Made by a program: the position numbers and the translations under genes
Notes under the pieces: model-generated
Databases searched by the model: none
Told to the model about the DNA's origin: nothing
Seen by the model: the letters and a program-made list of their open reading frames with translations, nothing else
Assembly: GCA_013286575.1 (NCBI GenBank)
Contig: JABDFL010000009.1
Coordinates: 1 to 36,951 of the forward strand
DNA from: Candidatus Omnitrophota bacterium
Lineage (GTDB): Bacteria > Omnitrophota > Gorgyraeia > Zapsychrales > Fredricksoniimonadaceae
Reading direction: 5' to 3'
Length of the DNA stretch: 36,951 nt
In this document: one piece after another, positions 1 through 7,743 of the stretch
Layout: each line of letters begins with the position of its first letter
Numbering within the stretch: the stretch's first letter is position 1

Positions 1-393
1 TTAGCAAAGCCCCAAGCGGTGCAAAGGCCGAATTCCGCCTATTTTTTATTGGGGTTTAATGAACAGCTTTTAGGCCATAGCGACCAGGCGCTGGCTGCCT
101 ATAAGAAGGTTGATCAGCGCCGTGAAGAAGGGAAGTTCTATCTTAGTGCCCTTAAAAATATGGCGATCATTTACCTAAACCAAAATGACACAGCCCAAGC
201 CAGGGCCTATTTTGACCGCTTGATCAGCCAGTCACCTCCTATGGGGGGCCGCGCAGACCAGAATGACCTGCAGTTAAAGACCTATATTTGGGTTTGCAAT
301 GAATATTTGAAGGGCCAGGAATATGATGATGTTTTGCGTATTGCGACCCAGGCTGAAAAAACATTTCCCTCCGCCGCAACTTTTGGAAATTGA
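1..393 (+). CDS. TPR-repeat protein, 5' part (cut by window edge, ends at a frameshift)
   Basis: The frame is open from base 1, so the gene starts outside the window. The protein reads as helical TPR units, with recurring 'A.AYKKV'-type and 'A..YF..L' patterns, as in scaffold proteins of envelope complexes. Reading stops at 391-393, but the protein continues in the +1 frame at about 362. Dropping one A from the A6 run at 356-361 joins the halves smoothly as ...AEKHFPPPQLLEIEYF. Either the gene is broken or the run was miscounted in the assembly. The joined gene overlaps the VWA gene by 4 bp (ATGA), so it is the first visible member of that operon. The TPR family is clear; the precise partner is unknown. 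Confidence 0.7.
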   Translation, partial: LAKPQAVQRPNSAYFLLGFNEQLLGHSDQALAAYKKVDQRREEGKFYLSALKNMAIIYLNQNDTAQARAYFDRLISQSPPMGGRADQNDLQLKTYIWVCNEYLKGQEYDDVLRIATQAEKTFPSAATFGN

Positions 394-865
394 GTATTTC
401 AAGGCCGAAGCGCTGCGGGGGATGGGGCGTTGTGATGATGCGGTCAAGAGCTATTATCTCGTCACATCATCGGCTGTTAAGAATGCGTATACCGGAAGCG
501 CGCATATCGGCGATGGTTTATGTCTGGAAAAGGACAGGAAATTTGATCAGGCCAAGCAGGAGTTCCAAAAATCCCTGGATGAAAATCCGGATGATTATAC
601 GATCACAGCGCACGCCTCCTTTGAGATGGCCAATATTGATGCTTCCCAAGGGGATTTTGATGACGCGCTTAAATTTTATCTTTTGATAGCCACCATTTAT
701 GATGACCCCTATTATTGTTCTGAAAGTTTGCTGCGCGCGGCCCAAATTTCCGAGCAATTGCAGCGCAAGGCAGATGCCTTAAAAATGTATTCAGAGATCC
801 TGGATAAGTATAAAAACAGCACAGCGGCCGTTTATGCCAAGGCAAGGGTCGGTGTTTTAAAATGA
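362..865 (+). CDS. TPR-repeat protein, 3' part (continuation after frameshift)
   Basis: This is the continuation of the TPR protein in the next frame, from the region after the A6 run to the TGA at 863-865. It contains about three further TPR units, with patterns such as 'KFDQAKQEFQKSLDENPDD' and 'RKADALKMYSEILDKY'. An in-frame ATG exists at 323, but the residues between there and about 362 do not look like TPR while the 5' frame does, so I do not think this is an independent gene. Its stop overlaps the start of the VWA gene (ATGA at 862-865), which indicates translational coupling. Confidence 0.65.
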   Translation, partial: HFPPPQLLEIEYFKAEALRGMGRCDDAVKSYYLVTSSAVKNAYTGSAHIGDGLCLEKDRKFDQAKQEFQKSLDENPDDYTITAHASFEMANIDASQGDFDDALKFYLLIATIYDDPYYCSESLLRAAQISEQLQRKADALKMYSEILDKYKNSTAAVYAKARVGVLK

Positions 866-2571
866 ACGACAAGGTCAAAAGACGGATACTGATAGCCCTT
901 TTGGTTTCCCTGTTTGTCCATATCGGATTTTTGGTATGGAGTTATTTTGTCAAAATCCTTCCGGCCATGCCTTTTCCCGAAACCCCTGAAGCTGTTTTTC
1001 ATGTCAAGATCGACAGGCAGGAATTGATAGGCCAGGAAAAGTTGAAATTTGACGTACAGTCTTCCCGTAAATCCCCGAGTCCGGACAATCCTTTTTCCGA
1101 AGAGGTGACAACCAAGCCTTCGATAGAATCCGAAGAGCTGATCAAGAATAATATCGAGTCATCCATCCAGAAAAATAAAATATCGCTCATTCCTTCCTCG
1201 ATCCAGGAAAACCAGGTGCTTAAAAAATCGGACATCAATGATGTGGTGATGACTAAGAAAGTCCGGCGTTCCATCAGGGAAAACCTGGTGGAATTAGGGG
1301 AAGTGCCTACAGAACCCTTTTCTTCCGGGTCTCCGGTGCTCATTTCCGGTGAGGATATTTCAAGGCATTTTCTTGATAAAAGCGCCATCCCTGCCAACAC
1401 TTCCTTGGCAGCGCCCCTGCGCTCCGCCAATACACAGAATGAATTCCAGGTGATGCAAAGGACTTCTTCGGGCCTCGAGCACCAATCCAAGTCAATGGAC
1501 CTGGGCACGGCGTTGACCTATCAGCTTTTTAAATACCGGGACCCTGTTTCAGGCCGGAAATATTTTAAGCTCGTGGTGAAGGTAAGGGATGCGACGGTCA
1601 ATTTCCCGGTCATCCCTAAAGAGATCATTTTCCTGGTGGATGCTTCGGGCAGTATCGGGATGGAGCGTTTGGCCCAGGTGGAAGAAGGCATCATTTATAG
1701 CTTAAAGCACCTAAACCCCGATGACCGTTTTAACATCCTTGTTTTTAAGGATAAAAATGTCCCTTTTAGCCCGGCTTCTGTTAAGCCCAGCGCTGAAAAT
1801 ATTAAAAAGGCCGTTGATTTTCTTAACAACCAGAAATCGTGGTCAACCACCGATATTTATGATGCCCTGCGTACAAGCATTAATTTGCCCAATCCTTTTG
1901 TCCCGTCCTACAGGGTGTTTATCAGTGACGGGTTTCCGACCACCGGCATCATTAATGCCCGGCGGGTGATCAATGAAATTTCAAGCATCAATGATAATAA
2001 GGTGAGTATCTTTACATTCGGCGGGGGAGCGTCAGTTGACCCGTATATGCTGGATTTCATCGCTTTTAAAAACCGCGGCTGGTCAACGGTGGTGGGCCGG
2101 GAATATTTTATGGGCCGTGAATTTGACAGATTTTATGACGAGATCAAAGACCCGCTTCTTTTAAATGTGCGGTATTATGTCAGTGGCCTAAATGATAAAG
2201 AAATCTTTCCCCAAACCATGCCAGATTTCTTTAAGGGCTCCCAATTTGTCATTTATGGCAAATACACGGATGAGGACAAATTTGCCCTTCAAATCAGGGG
2301 GGACATGGTGCAGGATAAAAAAGAATTTATTGTGAGCGCCTCGCTTAAGTATGCCCTTGCGGGCGATAAGCAGATCGCCCGGGACTGGGCGTTCCATAAA
2401 GTTTACTATTTGATCAGTGAATTAAAGTACAATGAAAATAACAGGCCCCTGCTTGAAGCCATTGGTGATTTATGCGCCCAATTTCACATTATCACGCCCT
2501 ATTCCATCAGCATCCCCAGAAAGCCCCAGCCTAAACTGCCAATCAAAAAGCCTGCGGAGGCTAATGATTAG
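862..2571 (+). CDS. Membrane-anchored von Willebrand factor A (VWA) domain protein
   Basis: A 569-residue protein. It has a short basic N-terminus and one membrane segment (about residues 8-33), like TonB-type anchors, then a low-complexity Ser/Glu/Lys-rich linker to about residue 200, then a VWA domain. The MIDAS metal site is complete: DASGS starting at D260, a Thr in 'WSTTDIYDAL' near 331 and 'ISDG' near 356. The C-terminal 'CAQFHIITPYSI' resembles the 'ITPYTS' tail of VIT/VWA proteins of the inter-alpha-trypsin type. It probably mediates metal-dependent protein-protein contacts in the periplasm. It overlaps the TPR gene by 4 bp and the protease gene by 8 bp, so all three are likely made together. 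No substrate can be inferred. Confidence 0.85.
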   Translation: MNDKVKRRILIALLVSLFVHIGFLVWSYFVKILPAMPFPETPEAVFHVKIDRQELIGQEKLKFDVQSSRKSPSPDNPFSEEVTTKPSIESEELIKNNIESSIQKNKISLIPSSIQENQVLKKSDINDVVMTKKVRRSIRENLVELGEVPTEPFSSGSPVLISGEDISRHFLDKSAIPANTSLAAPLRSANTQNEFQVMQRTSSGLEHQSKSMDLGTALTYQLFKYRDPVSGRKYFKLVVKVRDATVNFPVIPKEIIFLVDASGSIGMERLAQVEEGIIYSLKHLNPDDRFNILVFKDKNVPFSPASVKPSAENIKKAVDFLNNQKSWSTTDIYDALRTSINLPNPFVPSYRVFISDGFPTTGIINARRVINEISSINDNKVSIFTFGGGASVDPYMLDFIAFKNRGWSTVVGREYFMGREFDRFYDEIKDPLLLNVRYYVSGLNDKEIFPQTMPDFFKGSQFVIYGKYTDEDKFALQIRGDMVQDKKEFIVSASLKYALAGDKQIARDWAFHKVYYLISELKYNENNRPLLEAIGDLCAQFHIITPYSISIPRKPQPKLPIKKPAEAND

Positions 2572-3175
2572 ACATCTTTTTACTTCATGGCCGATTCTTA
2601 TTTTGTTGATTGTTTCTTCCAATGCCCATGCGGATGACAGCGATATCATTCAGGCGGACCGCCAGGCAGTGGCGGAGGCGAATGCGACCGGTGACTCTTC
2701 AAAGATCATCGCTGCCAAGGAGCAGTTGAGTGATGATCTTTTAATGGAAGAAAACCAAAGGCGCCAGGATTTGGAAGGGATCGTTATACCGCTGGTCCCT
2801 GACGGCCAGGGGCATTTTCTTGCGGATGTGCTTATCAATGGTACTGTTCACGCATCCCTTGTGGTCGATACGGGATCGCCGGTGGTGATGCTGACTTCCC
2901 CGTTTGTCCGGAAATTAGGCCTTGATCTAAGCCAGTCCAATCAGGGGTATGTAGAGGTGCTTAATGGCAAGTATAAAGCAGCCGCGATTTCACTGGATAG
3001 TGTGAAGTTGGGCGATGCGAAAGCCCTGGGTGTTGATGCCACTGTTTTGCTTGAAAACAGCAAGGCAGGGATGAGTGACGGCTTGTTGGGCATGTCATTT
3101 TTGAGCAAATTCCATTTTACCCTGGACCAAACAGGCCAAAAGCTTATTTTAAGAAAAGCTGATTCTTCAATTTAG
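2564..3175 (+). CDS. Secreted retropepsin-like (clan AA) aspartic protease
   Basis: I place the start at 2564 because a GGAGG ribosome site lies at 2556-2560 and the product then opens with a signal peptide (hydrophobic core, cleavage near SNAHA-DD). The frame stays open further upstream, but that part overlaps the VWA gene. The 203-residue product has the clan AA active-site motif 'VVDTGSP' and the closing 'LLGMSFLSKFHFTLD', where retropepsin-like bacterial proteases usually show 'LLGMSFL'. These enzymes act as homodimers because each chain gives one catalytic Asp. The 8-bp overlap with the VWA gene suggests a shared envelope task, perhaps cleaving or maturing a partner. The family is well supported; the substrate is unknown. 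Confidence 0.85.
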   Translation: MIRHLFTSWPILILLIVSSNAHADDSDIIQADRQAVAEANATGDSSKIIAAKEQLSDDLLMEENQRRQDLEGIVIPLVPDGQGHFLADVLINGTVHASLVVDTGSPVVMLTSPFVRKLGLDLSQSNQGYVEVLNGKYKAAAISLDSVKLGDAKALGVDATVLLENSKAGMSDGLLGMSFLSKFHFTLDQTGQKLILRKADSSI

Positions 3176-3232
3176 ATGGAACTTTTGGGTGATTATTGTT
3201 GTCTAAACGGATAGAGAGGCCGAATATAGGCA

Positions 3233-3261
3233 TTGACCTTTAATGCTAAAGGTATTAAAAT
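3233..3261 (+). promoter_or_regulatory. Predicted sigma70-type promoter for the 3334 gene
   Basis: A -35 box TTGACC at 3233-3238, a 17-nt spacer and a -10 box TAAAAT at 3256-3261. Transcription from about 3268 would give a leader of about 66 nt that is almost entirely the RNA motif at 3282-3329. Confidence 0.5.
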
Positions 3262-3281
3262 TAAGGCAGGTTAATAATATG

Positions 3282-3329
3282 TCCCGCCTGGGCTGATGGC
3301 CCAAGCGGCGGGATCCTGTAAGGAGAGGG
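3282..3329 (+). promoter_or_regulatory. Structured 5'-leader RNA motif, copy 1
   Basis: Outer stem CCCGCC (3283-3288) pairs with GGCGGG (3307-3312). Inner stem TGGGC (3289-3293) pairs with GCCCA (3299-3303). The strand returning to the outer stem carries AGC. Next come TCC (3314-3316) and the ribosome site AAGGAGAGG (3320-3328); TCC can pair with GGA of that site. The same architecture recurs at 17645 and 34414 with a different inner-stem sequence. I do not recognise it as a known riboswitch class. Confidence 0.55.
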
Positions 3330-3333
3330 ATTT

Positions 3334-3867
3334 ATGAGGGTCATATTAAAGATAGTTTTTGTATTCTTTGCTTTTAGCTTATTAATCATTCGCCCAACGA
3401 CTTCCTATGCGTATTGGCATGATCGTGGGCATGTGTGGATTGGCGTAGGTTGGCCCGGTCCTTATTATTACGGCGGCTATCCCTATGGTTATCCTTACTA
3501 TGGTGATCCTTATTATTATCCGGGATATGCGGTTGTTGCTTCTTCAAGCTATCAACCGGTTGTTGTCAATGGGACCACTTATTATGTCAATAATGGCGTG
3601 TATTATATTTATACGCAATACGGATATCAGGCTGTGGCAACGCCTGCCGGAGCATCTGCGCCTGTAGTAGTACAGTCAGCTGCGGCCACTGCAGCACCTG
3701 CGGATACCGGCAGTGATGATGCCGTTACGGTCAATATTCCCAATAATAAGGGAGGATATACGGCCGTCATTCTTAAAAAATCCGGGAATGGGTACGTAGG
3801 GCCTCAAGGCGAATTTTATTCCGAGTTCCCGAAAGTGTCCCAACTGCAGACAATGTATGGAAAATAG
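3334..3867 (+). CDS. Tyr/Gly-rich secreted protein of unknown function
   Basis: A 177-residue product with a signal peptide (core FVFFAFSLLII, cleavage near SYA-Y). A stretch of Tyr, Gly and Pro follows (residues about 46-70, repeated 'GYPYY' and 'DPYYYPG'). Then comes a central segment with 'VVNGTTYYVNNGVYY', resembling the short Tyr-rich modules of DUF6515-like proteins, a low-complexity Ala/Thr/Val linker and a small C-terminal domain ('GGYTAVILKKSGNGYVGPQGEFYSEFP', given here as a description of its Gly/Tyr pattern rather than a known motif). It is probably periplasmic or surface-located. It is headed by a promoter and the structured leader RNA, with a strong ribosome site 5 nt before ATG. 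The lipoprotein gene follows 10 bp later. Function unknown. Confidence 0.75.
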   Translation: MRVILKIVFVFFAFSLLIIRPTTSYAYWHDRGHVWIGVGWPGPYYYGGYPYGYPYYGDPYYYPGYAVVASSSYQPVVVNGTTYYVNNGVYYIYTQYGYQAVATPAGASAPVVVQSAAATAAPADTGSDDAVTVNIPNNKGGYTAVILKKSGNGYVGPQGEFYSEFPKVSQLQTMYGK

Positions 3868-3877
3868 GGGATTTGTT

Positions 3878-4255
3878 ATGCAAAAGAAAATATTGTGGTT
3901 AGGTTTAATTGTTTTGGTTTTAGCCGGGTGTGCTACAAGCACCAGGTATGTCAGTTACGCTGCCCAGCGCTTTCCCCCTAAAGATCCGTATTATAATGTT
4001 AGTGTTTATTCTGCGGCACAACCGCTTAGCACCGCCAATCCTTATTATGTGATCGGGCAGGTTTCCATTGAAGGCTTTGCCAGCAATGGGGTCACTCCGG
4101 CGACTTTAACGGCCCAAGCCCAAAAAATCGCCAGGCAAAGAGGGGCGGACGCCATTATCAATGCCAGCACAACAGCCTTCCGTTACTACGGGGGGGATGC
4201 TTTGCTGAGATTCAAAGGCGAATTGATTGTCTTTGCTTCTGCCGCAACAAAGTAA
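3878..4255 (+). CDS. Small lipoprotein of unknown function
   Basis: I start this at 3878, where the product opens MQKKILWLGLIVLVLAGC. This is a textbook lipoprotein signal with lipobox LAGC, and a GGGGA ribosome site sits 6-8 nt upstream. An ATG at 3857 is in frame but overlaps the previous gene and spoils the signal peptide. The mature part (about 108 residues) has 'YYVIGQVSIEGFASNG' and 'LTAQAQKIARQRGADAIIN', the pattern of small alpha/beta lipoproteins related to the YbjQ/RcsF-like fold, where a helix with 'A...GADAVI' precedes a strand. It lies 10 bp after the Tyr-rich gene and is likely co-transcribed. Specific role unknown. Confidence 0.8.
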   Translation: MQKKILWLGLIVLVLAGCATSTRYVSYAAQRFPPKDPYYNVSVYSAAQPLSTANPYYVIGQVSIEGFASNGVTPATLTAQAQKIARQRGADAIINASTTAFRYYGGDALLRFKGELIVFASAATK

Positions 4256-4271
4256 ATATCCTGCAGAACCC

Positions 4272-4300
4272 TTGTAAGTCCATCTGTCTTGCTCTATAAT
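4272..4300 (+). promoter_or_regulatory. Predicted sigma70-type promoter for 4377-7131
   Basis: TTGTAA at 4272-4277, a 17-nt spacer, then a consensus TATAAT at 4295-4300. It precedes the coiled-coil protein and glycogen phosphorylase genes by about 75 nt. The short inverted repeat at 4328-4355 lies within the leader. Confidence 0.55.
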
Positions 4301-4327
4301 TTAATAGTAAAATCAATACAATAAAAA

Positions 4328-4355
4328 TGGATTCCCGCTTTCCCGGGAATGACAT
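4328..4355 (+). repeat. Short inverted repeat (ATTCCCG...CGGGAAT) copy 1
   Basis: A hairpin-forming repeat with arms ATTCCCG and CGGGAAT followed by GACAT. The same unit occurs at 19561-19588 in the cydA-cydB gap. The loops differ by one base (TTTCCC versus TTTCGC). It shares the 'AATGACA' end with the larger repeat family. Confidence 0.75.
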
Positions 4356-4376
4356 TGGCATAATTAAGGGAGAACC

Positions 4377-4667
4377 GTGGAAAATAAAAAGATCAATCTC
4401 TCATTCTATTTGGTAACTATCGCTTTTTTAGTGCTGATCATTGTTTTGCTTAAAGATTTCAAGCGCCTAAGGGCCAATGATTTTAAAGAATATGCGGCCA
4501 CGGTCATGAATATCATAAACCGTGATAATTTTAAGATCAGGATCCTTTCCAATCAATTGGCGGTGGAAGAAAGAGAAAATGCGGACCTGAAAAATACTTT
4601 AACAGAAACAAGAAATGCCCTGGATAATTTAAGTAAAAAATTAGTAAGCCCTACCCATGCCCCCTGA
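4377..4667 (+). CDS. Small single-pass membrane protein with coiled coil
   Basis: A 96-residue product starting at GTG, with an AAGGGAG ribosome site 6 nt upstream. There is one membrane helix (about residues 9-26, YLVTIAFLVLIIVLLKDF). A charged helical tail then runs from about residue 55 ('LAVEERENADLKNTLTETRN'), reading as a coiled coil. The product is small and FtsL/FtsB-like in architecture only; no specific homology is recognised. Its end overlaps the glycogen phosphorylase start by 11 bp, so the two are translationally coupled, an odd pairing for a soluble enzyme. Confidence 0.65.
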   Translation: MENKKINLSFYLVTIAFLVLIIVLLKDFKRLRANDFKEYAATVMNIINRDNFKIRILSNQLAVEERENADLKNTLTETRNALDNLSKKLVSPTHAP

Positions 4668-7131
4668 TCCCAAAAAAGAAGCGGATTGGTTTGTTTCCAC
4701 CAAGGAAATGACCAAGGAAGCTTTAAAATTGTCCTTCCAGATGAACCGGCAATACACGCTTTCCAAGGACCAATACACCGCCACCATGCATGATAATTTT
4801 ATGGCCCTGTCCCTGGCTGTCCGTGACCGTATCGTTGAGCGGTGGATCAAGACCCAGCAGGGTTACCATAAAAAGAATGTCCGGCGGGTTTATTATCTGT
4901 CCATGGAATTCCTGATAGGGCGCCTGATGGGCAATAATATGTATAATTTGGGCATTGAGAAGCAGGCGACCGATGCCCTGGATGAGCTGGGATTGGATAT
5001 GGAACTCGTCCGTGAGCAGGAGGTTGATGCCGGTTTAGGCAATGGCGGCCTGGGGCGGCTGGCTGCCTGTTTCCTGGACTCTATGGCAAGCTTAGGCGTG
5101 CCGGCCCATGGTTATGGGATCCGTTATGACTATGGGATATTCAACCAAAAGATCAAGGATGGTTTTCAGATAGAACTTCCGGATGAATGGCTGCGTTATG
5201 GAAATCCGTGGGAATTCGCGCGGCCCGAGAATACCGTTAATGTCCGTTTTTATGGAAAGATGCAAACGGAACACGATCATAAAGGCAAGGTTAAGCACAA
5301 GTGGGTCAATACTCAGGATGTGATGGCCGTACCCTATGATTTTCCTGTTGCCGGATACAAGAATGATGTTGTCAATACCCTGCGGCTTTGGTCGGCACGG
5401 GGGACCGAAGAGTTTGATTTTGATTATTTTAAATCCGGTGATTACGCGCAGGCTGTTTATAAGAAAATCCTCTCGGAGAATATTTCCAAGGTTTTGTACC
5501 CTGCCGATGATATCAGCCAGGGCAAGGAATTGCGCTTGAAGCAGGAATATTTTTTCACCGCGGCTTCCATGTCCGACATCATCAGGCGTTTCAAATCAGA
5601 GAATTCGAATCTCCATGATCTTCCTCAAAAAATTGCCATTCAATTGAATGATACGCACCCGACCCTGGCGATCGTTGAGCTCATGCGGCTTTTGCTTGAT
5701 GAGTATGATTTTGAGTGGCAGGCGGCCTGGGAGGTGACGGCCAAGGTCTTTGCTTATACAAACCACACCCTGATGCCGGAAGCTCTGGAATGCTGGGGCG
5801 TTGATCTGTTCGAGAAGCTTTTGCCCCGCCACATGCAGATCATTTATGATATTAATGCATTTTTCTTAAAAGGTGTCAGCGCCCGTTACCCCGGGGACAT
5901 TGACCGCCTGCGGCGCATGTCGATCATTGAAGAAGGCTATCCGAAAAAGGTCCGCATGGCTTACCTGGCCATTGTAGGCAGTTCTTTTGTCAATGGGGTC
6001 TCGAAGCTGCATTCCGATCTGCTGCAGGAAAAATTATTCAAAGATTTTTATGATCTTTATCCGGAAAAATTCAATAATAAAACCAACGGGATCACCCAGC
6101 GGCGCTGGCTGCTGAAGGCCAATCCGCGGTTATCGTCCCTGCTGATGGAAAAAGTGGGCGACGGCTGGGTCATGGATTTGGACAAATTGGAAAAGCTCAA
6201 CACTTTTAAGAGTGGCAAGGCCTTTCAAGAGCGGTGGGCGGATATCAAGAAAAAAAACAAGGAATCCCTGGTGCGGTATATCGCCTCCAGCATGAAAATC
6301 GACCTTGACCCTGAGTCCATTTTTGACGTGCAGATCAAGCGTATCCATGAATATAAGCGCCAAATCCTTTTTGCTTTTTATATTATTTCGCAATACCTGC
6401 GCCTGAAGCATGACCCTAAAGAATTTATTTATCCGCGCACCTTCATGATCGGCGGTAAAGCAGCCCCGTCTTATCACATGGCTAAATTAACGATTAAATT
6501 CATCAATAACATTGCGGATATTATTAACCGCGATAAAGGTGTGAATAACAAGATCAAGCTGATATTTTTGGAGAATTACCGGGTGTCCCTGGCGGAGAAG
6601 ATCTTTCCGGCCAGTGATTTATCCGAGCAGATCTCAACGGCAGGGACCGAGGCTTCGGGCACGGGCAATATGAAATTCATGATGAATGGGGCCTTGACCA
6701 TCGGCACCCTGGATGGCGCTAATATTGAAATGGCCCAAAAGGTGGGGGATGAGAACATATTTATTTTCGGCCTCAAGGCCCATGAGGTGGAAGCGCTCAG
6801 GCACAAGGGTTATCATCCTCAAAACACCATTGAGAAAAACCCCATGCTTAAAGAAATCTTTAAGCTTATCCACAGCGGTTTTTTCAGCCCCCATGATGTT
6901 AAGCTTTTTGCCCCTATTGTCCAGTCGCTGACGCACCATGACCACTACCTGGTTTGCGCTGATTTTGAGTCCTATTGCCAAAAACAGGACGAGGTTTCAA
7001 GGCTGTATCTGAATAAGGAAGAATGGACCAAGAAATCGATCACCAACGTGGCCCAAAGCGGCTATTTTTCCTCAGACCGCACCATCCGTGAGTACGCCAA
7101 AGACGTTTGGAATGTCCCTACCGGCAATTAA
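4657..7131 (+). CDS. glgP: Glycogen/starch/maltodextrin phosphorylase (GT35)
   Basis: The enzyme releases glucose-1-phosphate from alpha-1,4-glucans with inorganic phosphate. The 824-residue length matches the family (about 800-850). Hallmarks are 'YYLSMEFLIGR' near residue 80, 'DAGLGNGGLGRLAACFLDS' near 124, 'QLNDTHPTLAI' near 330, and the PLP site 'EASGTGNMKFMMNGALTIGTLDGANIEM' with its lysine at K673. No glycogen synthase or branching enzyme is in the window, so the rest of the pathway is elsewhere. It is co-translated with the small membrane protein upstream. The annotated ATG at 4657 has no strong ribosome site of its own, which fits coupling. A small N-terminal start shift remains possible. 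Confidence 0.97.
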   Translation: MPPDPKKEADWFVSTKEMTKEALKLSFQMNRQYTLSKDQYTATMHDNFMALSLAVRDRIVERWIKTQQGYHKKNVRRVYYLSMEFLIGRLMGNNMYNLGIEKQATDALDELGLDMELVREQEVDAGLGNGGLGRLAACFLDSMASLGVPAHGYGIRYDYGIFNQKIKDGFQIELPDEWLRYGNPWEFARPENTVNVRFYGKMQTEHDHKGKVKHKWVNTQDVMAVPYDFPVAGYKNDVVNTLRLWSARGTEEFDFDYFKSGDYAQAVYKKILSENISKVLYPADDISQGKELRLKQEYFFTAASMSDIIRRFKSENSNLHDLPQKIAIQLNDTHPTLAIVELMRLLLDEYDFEWQAAWEVTAKVFAYTNHTLMPEALECWGVDLFEKLLPRHMQIIYDINAFFLKGVSARYPGDIDRLRRMSIIEEGYPKKVRMAYLAIVGSSFVNGVSKLHSDLLQEKLFKDFYDLYPEKFNNKTNGITQRRWLLKANPRLSSLLMEKVGDGWVMDLDKLEKLNTFKSGKAFQERWADIKKKNKESLVRYIASSMKIDLDPESIFDVQIKRIHEYKRQILFAFYIISQYLRLKHDPKEFIYPRTFMIGGKAAPSYHMAKLTIKFINNIADIINRDKGVNNKIKLIFLENYRVSLAEKIFPASDLSEQISTAGTEASGTGNMKFMMNGALTIGTLDGANIEMAQKVGDENIFIFGLKAHEVEALRHKGYHPQNTIEKNPMLKEIFKLIHSGFFSPHDVKLFAPIVQSLTHHDHYLVCADFESYCQKQDEVSRLYLNKEEWTKKSITNVAQSGYFSSDRTIREYAKDVWNVPTGN

Positions 7132-7135
7132 TATC

Positions 7136-7163
7136 TTGACATCGGGAATTTTAGGAGTACTAT
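7136..7163 (+). promoter_or_regulatory. Predicted promoter of the zur-like regulator
   Basis: Consensus -35 TTGACA at 7136-7141, a 16-nt spacer and -10 TACTAT at 7158-7163 (an alternative TATAAA at 7161 has 19-nt spacing). The operator palindrome at 7164-7184 follows directly, where bound repressor would cover the start site. Confidence 0.5.
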
Positions 7164-7186
7164 AAATAGAAATAATTTCTGTTTAT
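7162..7186 (+). promoter_or_regulatory. Zur-type operator, copy 1 (autoregulation)
   Basis: Half-sites AAATAGAAAT (7164-7173) and ATTTCTGTTT (7175-7184) around a central A, with one mismatch to perfect symmetry; the flanking AT/AT also match. It lies between the promoter and the start of the Fur/Zur-type gene. It is the same palindrome found before znuA and the TonB-dependent receptor. Confidence 0.65.
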
Positions 7187-7189
7187 CCT

Positions 7190-7600
7190 ATGAATGCTGA
7201 TTATCTTAAAAAATTAAAACAGGACCATTTTAAAATCACCCCCAAGCGCCGGGCGATCCTGGACCTTTTTGACAGGGAGGACAAATGCCTGACGCCGGAG
7301 ACCATTTGGGAGCATTTAAAAAAGACTTTCAAGCAGTCAGGGCTGCCCGGCATCTATCGCAATTTGGAGCTTTTTGTAAAACAGGGGATCCTGATTAGGA
7401 TTGACCGCGAAGGGCGTAAGCGCTATTATGCTTTATGCCACGATCACAGCGGCCACCATCACCATCATATTGTCTGTGTTGAGTGCGGCAGGGTGGATGA
7501 TTTTCCTGTTTGTCACTTCCCTGATATTAAGAGCACCAAGGGGTATAAAATCTTGAGCCATTCGATGCAAATAAACGGTATTTGTAAATCTTGTCAGTAG
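7190..7600 (+). CDS. zur: Fur-family metalloregulator, probably zinc-responsive (Zur)
   Basis: A 136-residue Fur-family repressor. An N-terminal winged helix ('KITPKRRAILDLF', then 'GIYRNLELFVKQGIL') is followed by the dimerisation domain, with 'HDHSGHHHHHIVCVECGRVDDFPVC' carrying the metal-binding His cluster and the structural-zinc pair CVEC. A second pair, CKSC, lies at the extreme C-terminus. The neighbourhood (znuACB, zinc-type TonB receptor) argues for zinc rather than iron. An identical palindrome lies in its own promoter and before two zinc-uptake units, indicating autoregulated zinc repression. There is no ribosome site before ATG. Fur-family membership is certain; the metal is inferred from context. 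Confidence 0.9.
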   Translation: MNADYLKKLKQDHFKITPKRRAILDLFDREDKCLTPETIWEHLKKTFKQSGLPGIYRNLELFVKQGILIRIDREGRKRYYALCHDHSGHHHHHIVCVECGRVDDFPVCHFPDIKSTKGYKILSHSMQINGICKSCQ

Positions 7601-7604
7601 TGCT

Positions 7605-7733
7605 AAAAGATTGCTTCGTCGGGCTAAAGCCCTCCTCGCAATGACACTAGGAAACGACGAGCAAGAAAGTACGGCTCAAGCCTTTTGACACTAGGAAACG
7701 ACGAGCAAGAAAGTACGGCAAGCCTTTTGATAC
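7605..7733 (+). repeat. Composite repeat: unit A followed by two B units
   Basis: Unit A (AAAAGATTGCTTCGTCG... to ...CTCGCAATGACAC) covers 7605-7647, with the inner hairpin GGGCTAAAGCCC. Two near-identical B units follow (7648-7691 and 7692-7733), each running from TAGGAAACGACGAGCAAG to AAGCCTTTTGA(C/T)AC; one carries an extra TC. It fills the gap between the zur and ccdA-like genes. Confidence 0.85.
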
Positions 7734-7743
7734 AGGAGAAGTT

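Noticed and set aside
355-363. Programmed -1 frameshift at AAAAAAC in the TPR gene
   Set aside because: The heptamer is not in the required phase (the zero frame reads GAA AAA ACA), and the shift needed is +1, not -1.
999-1508. Long antisense reading frame (169 codons) opposite the VWA gene
   Set aside because: It lies wholly opposite a well-supported gene, in its Ser/Glu-rich linker; no ribosome site or recognisable domain.
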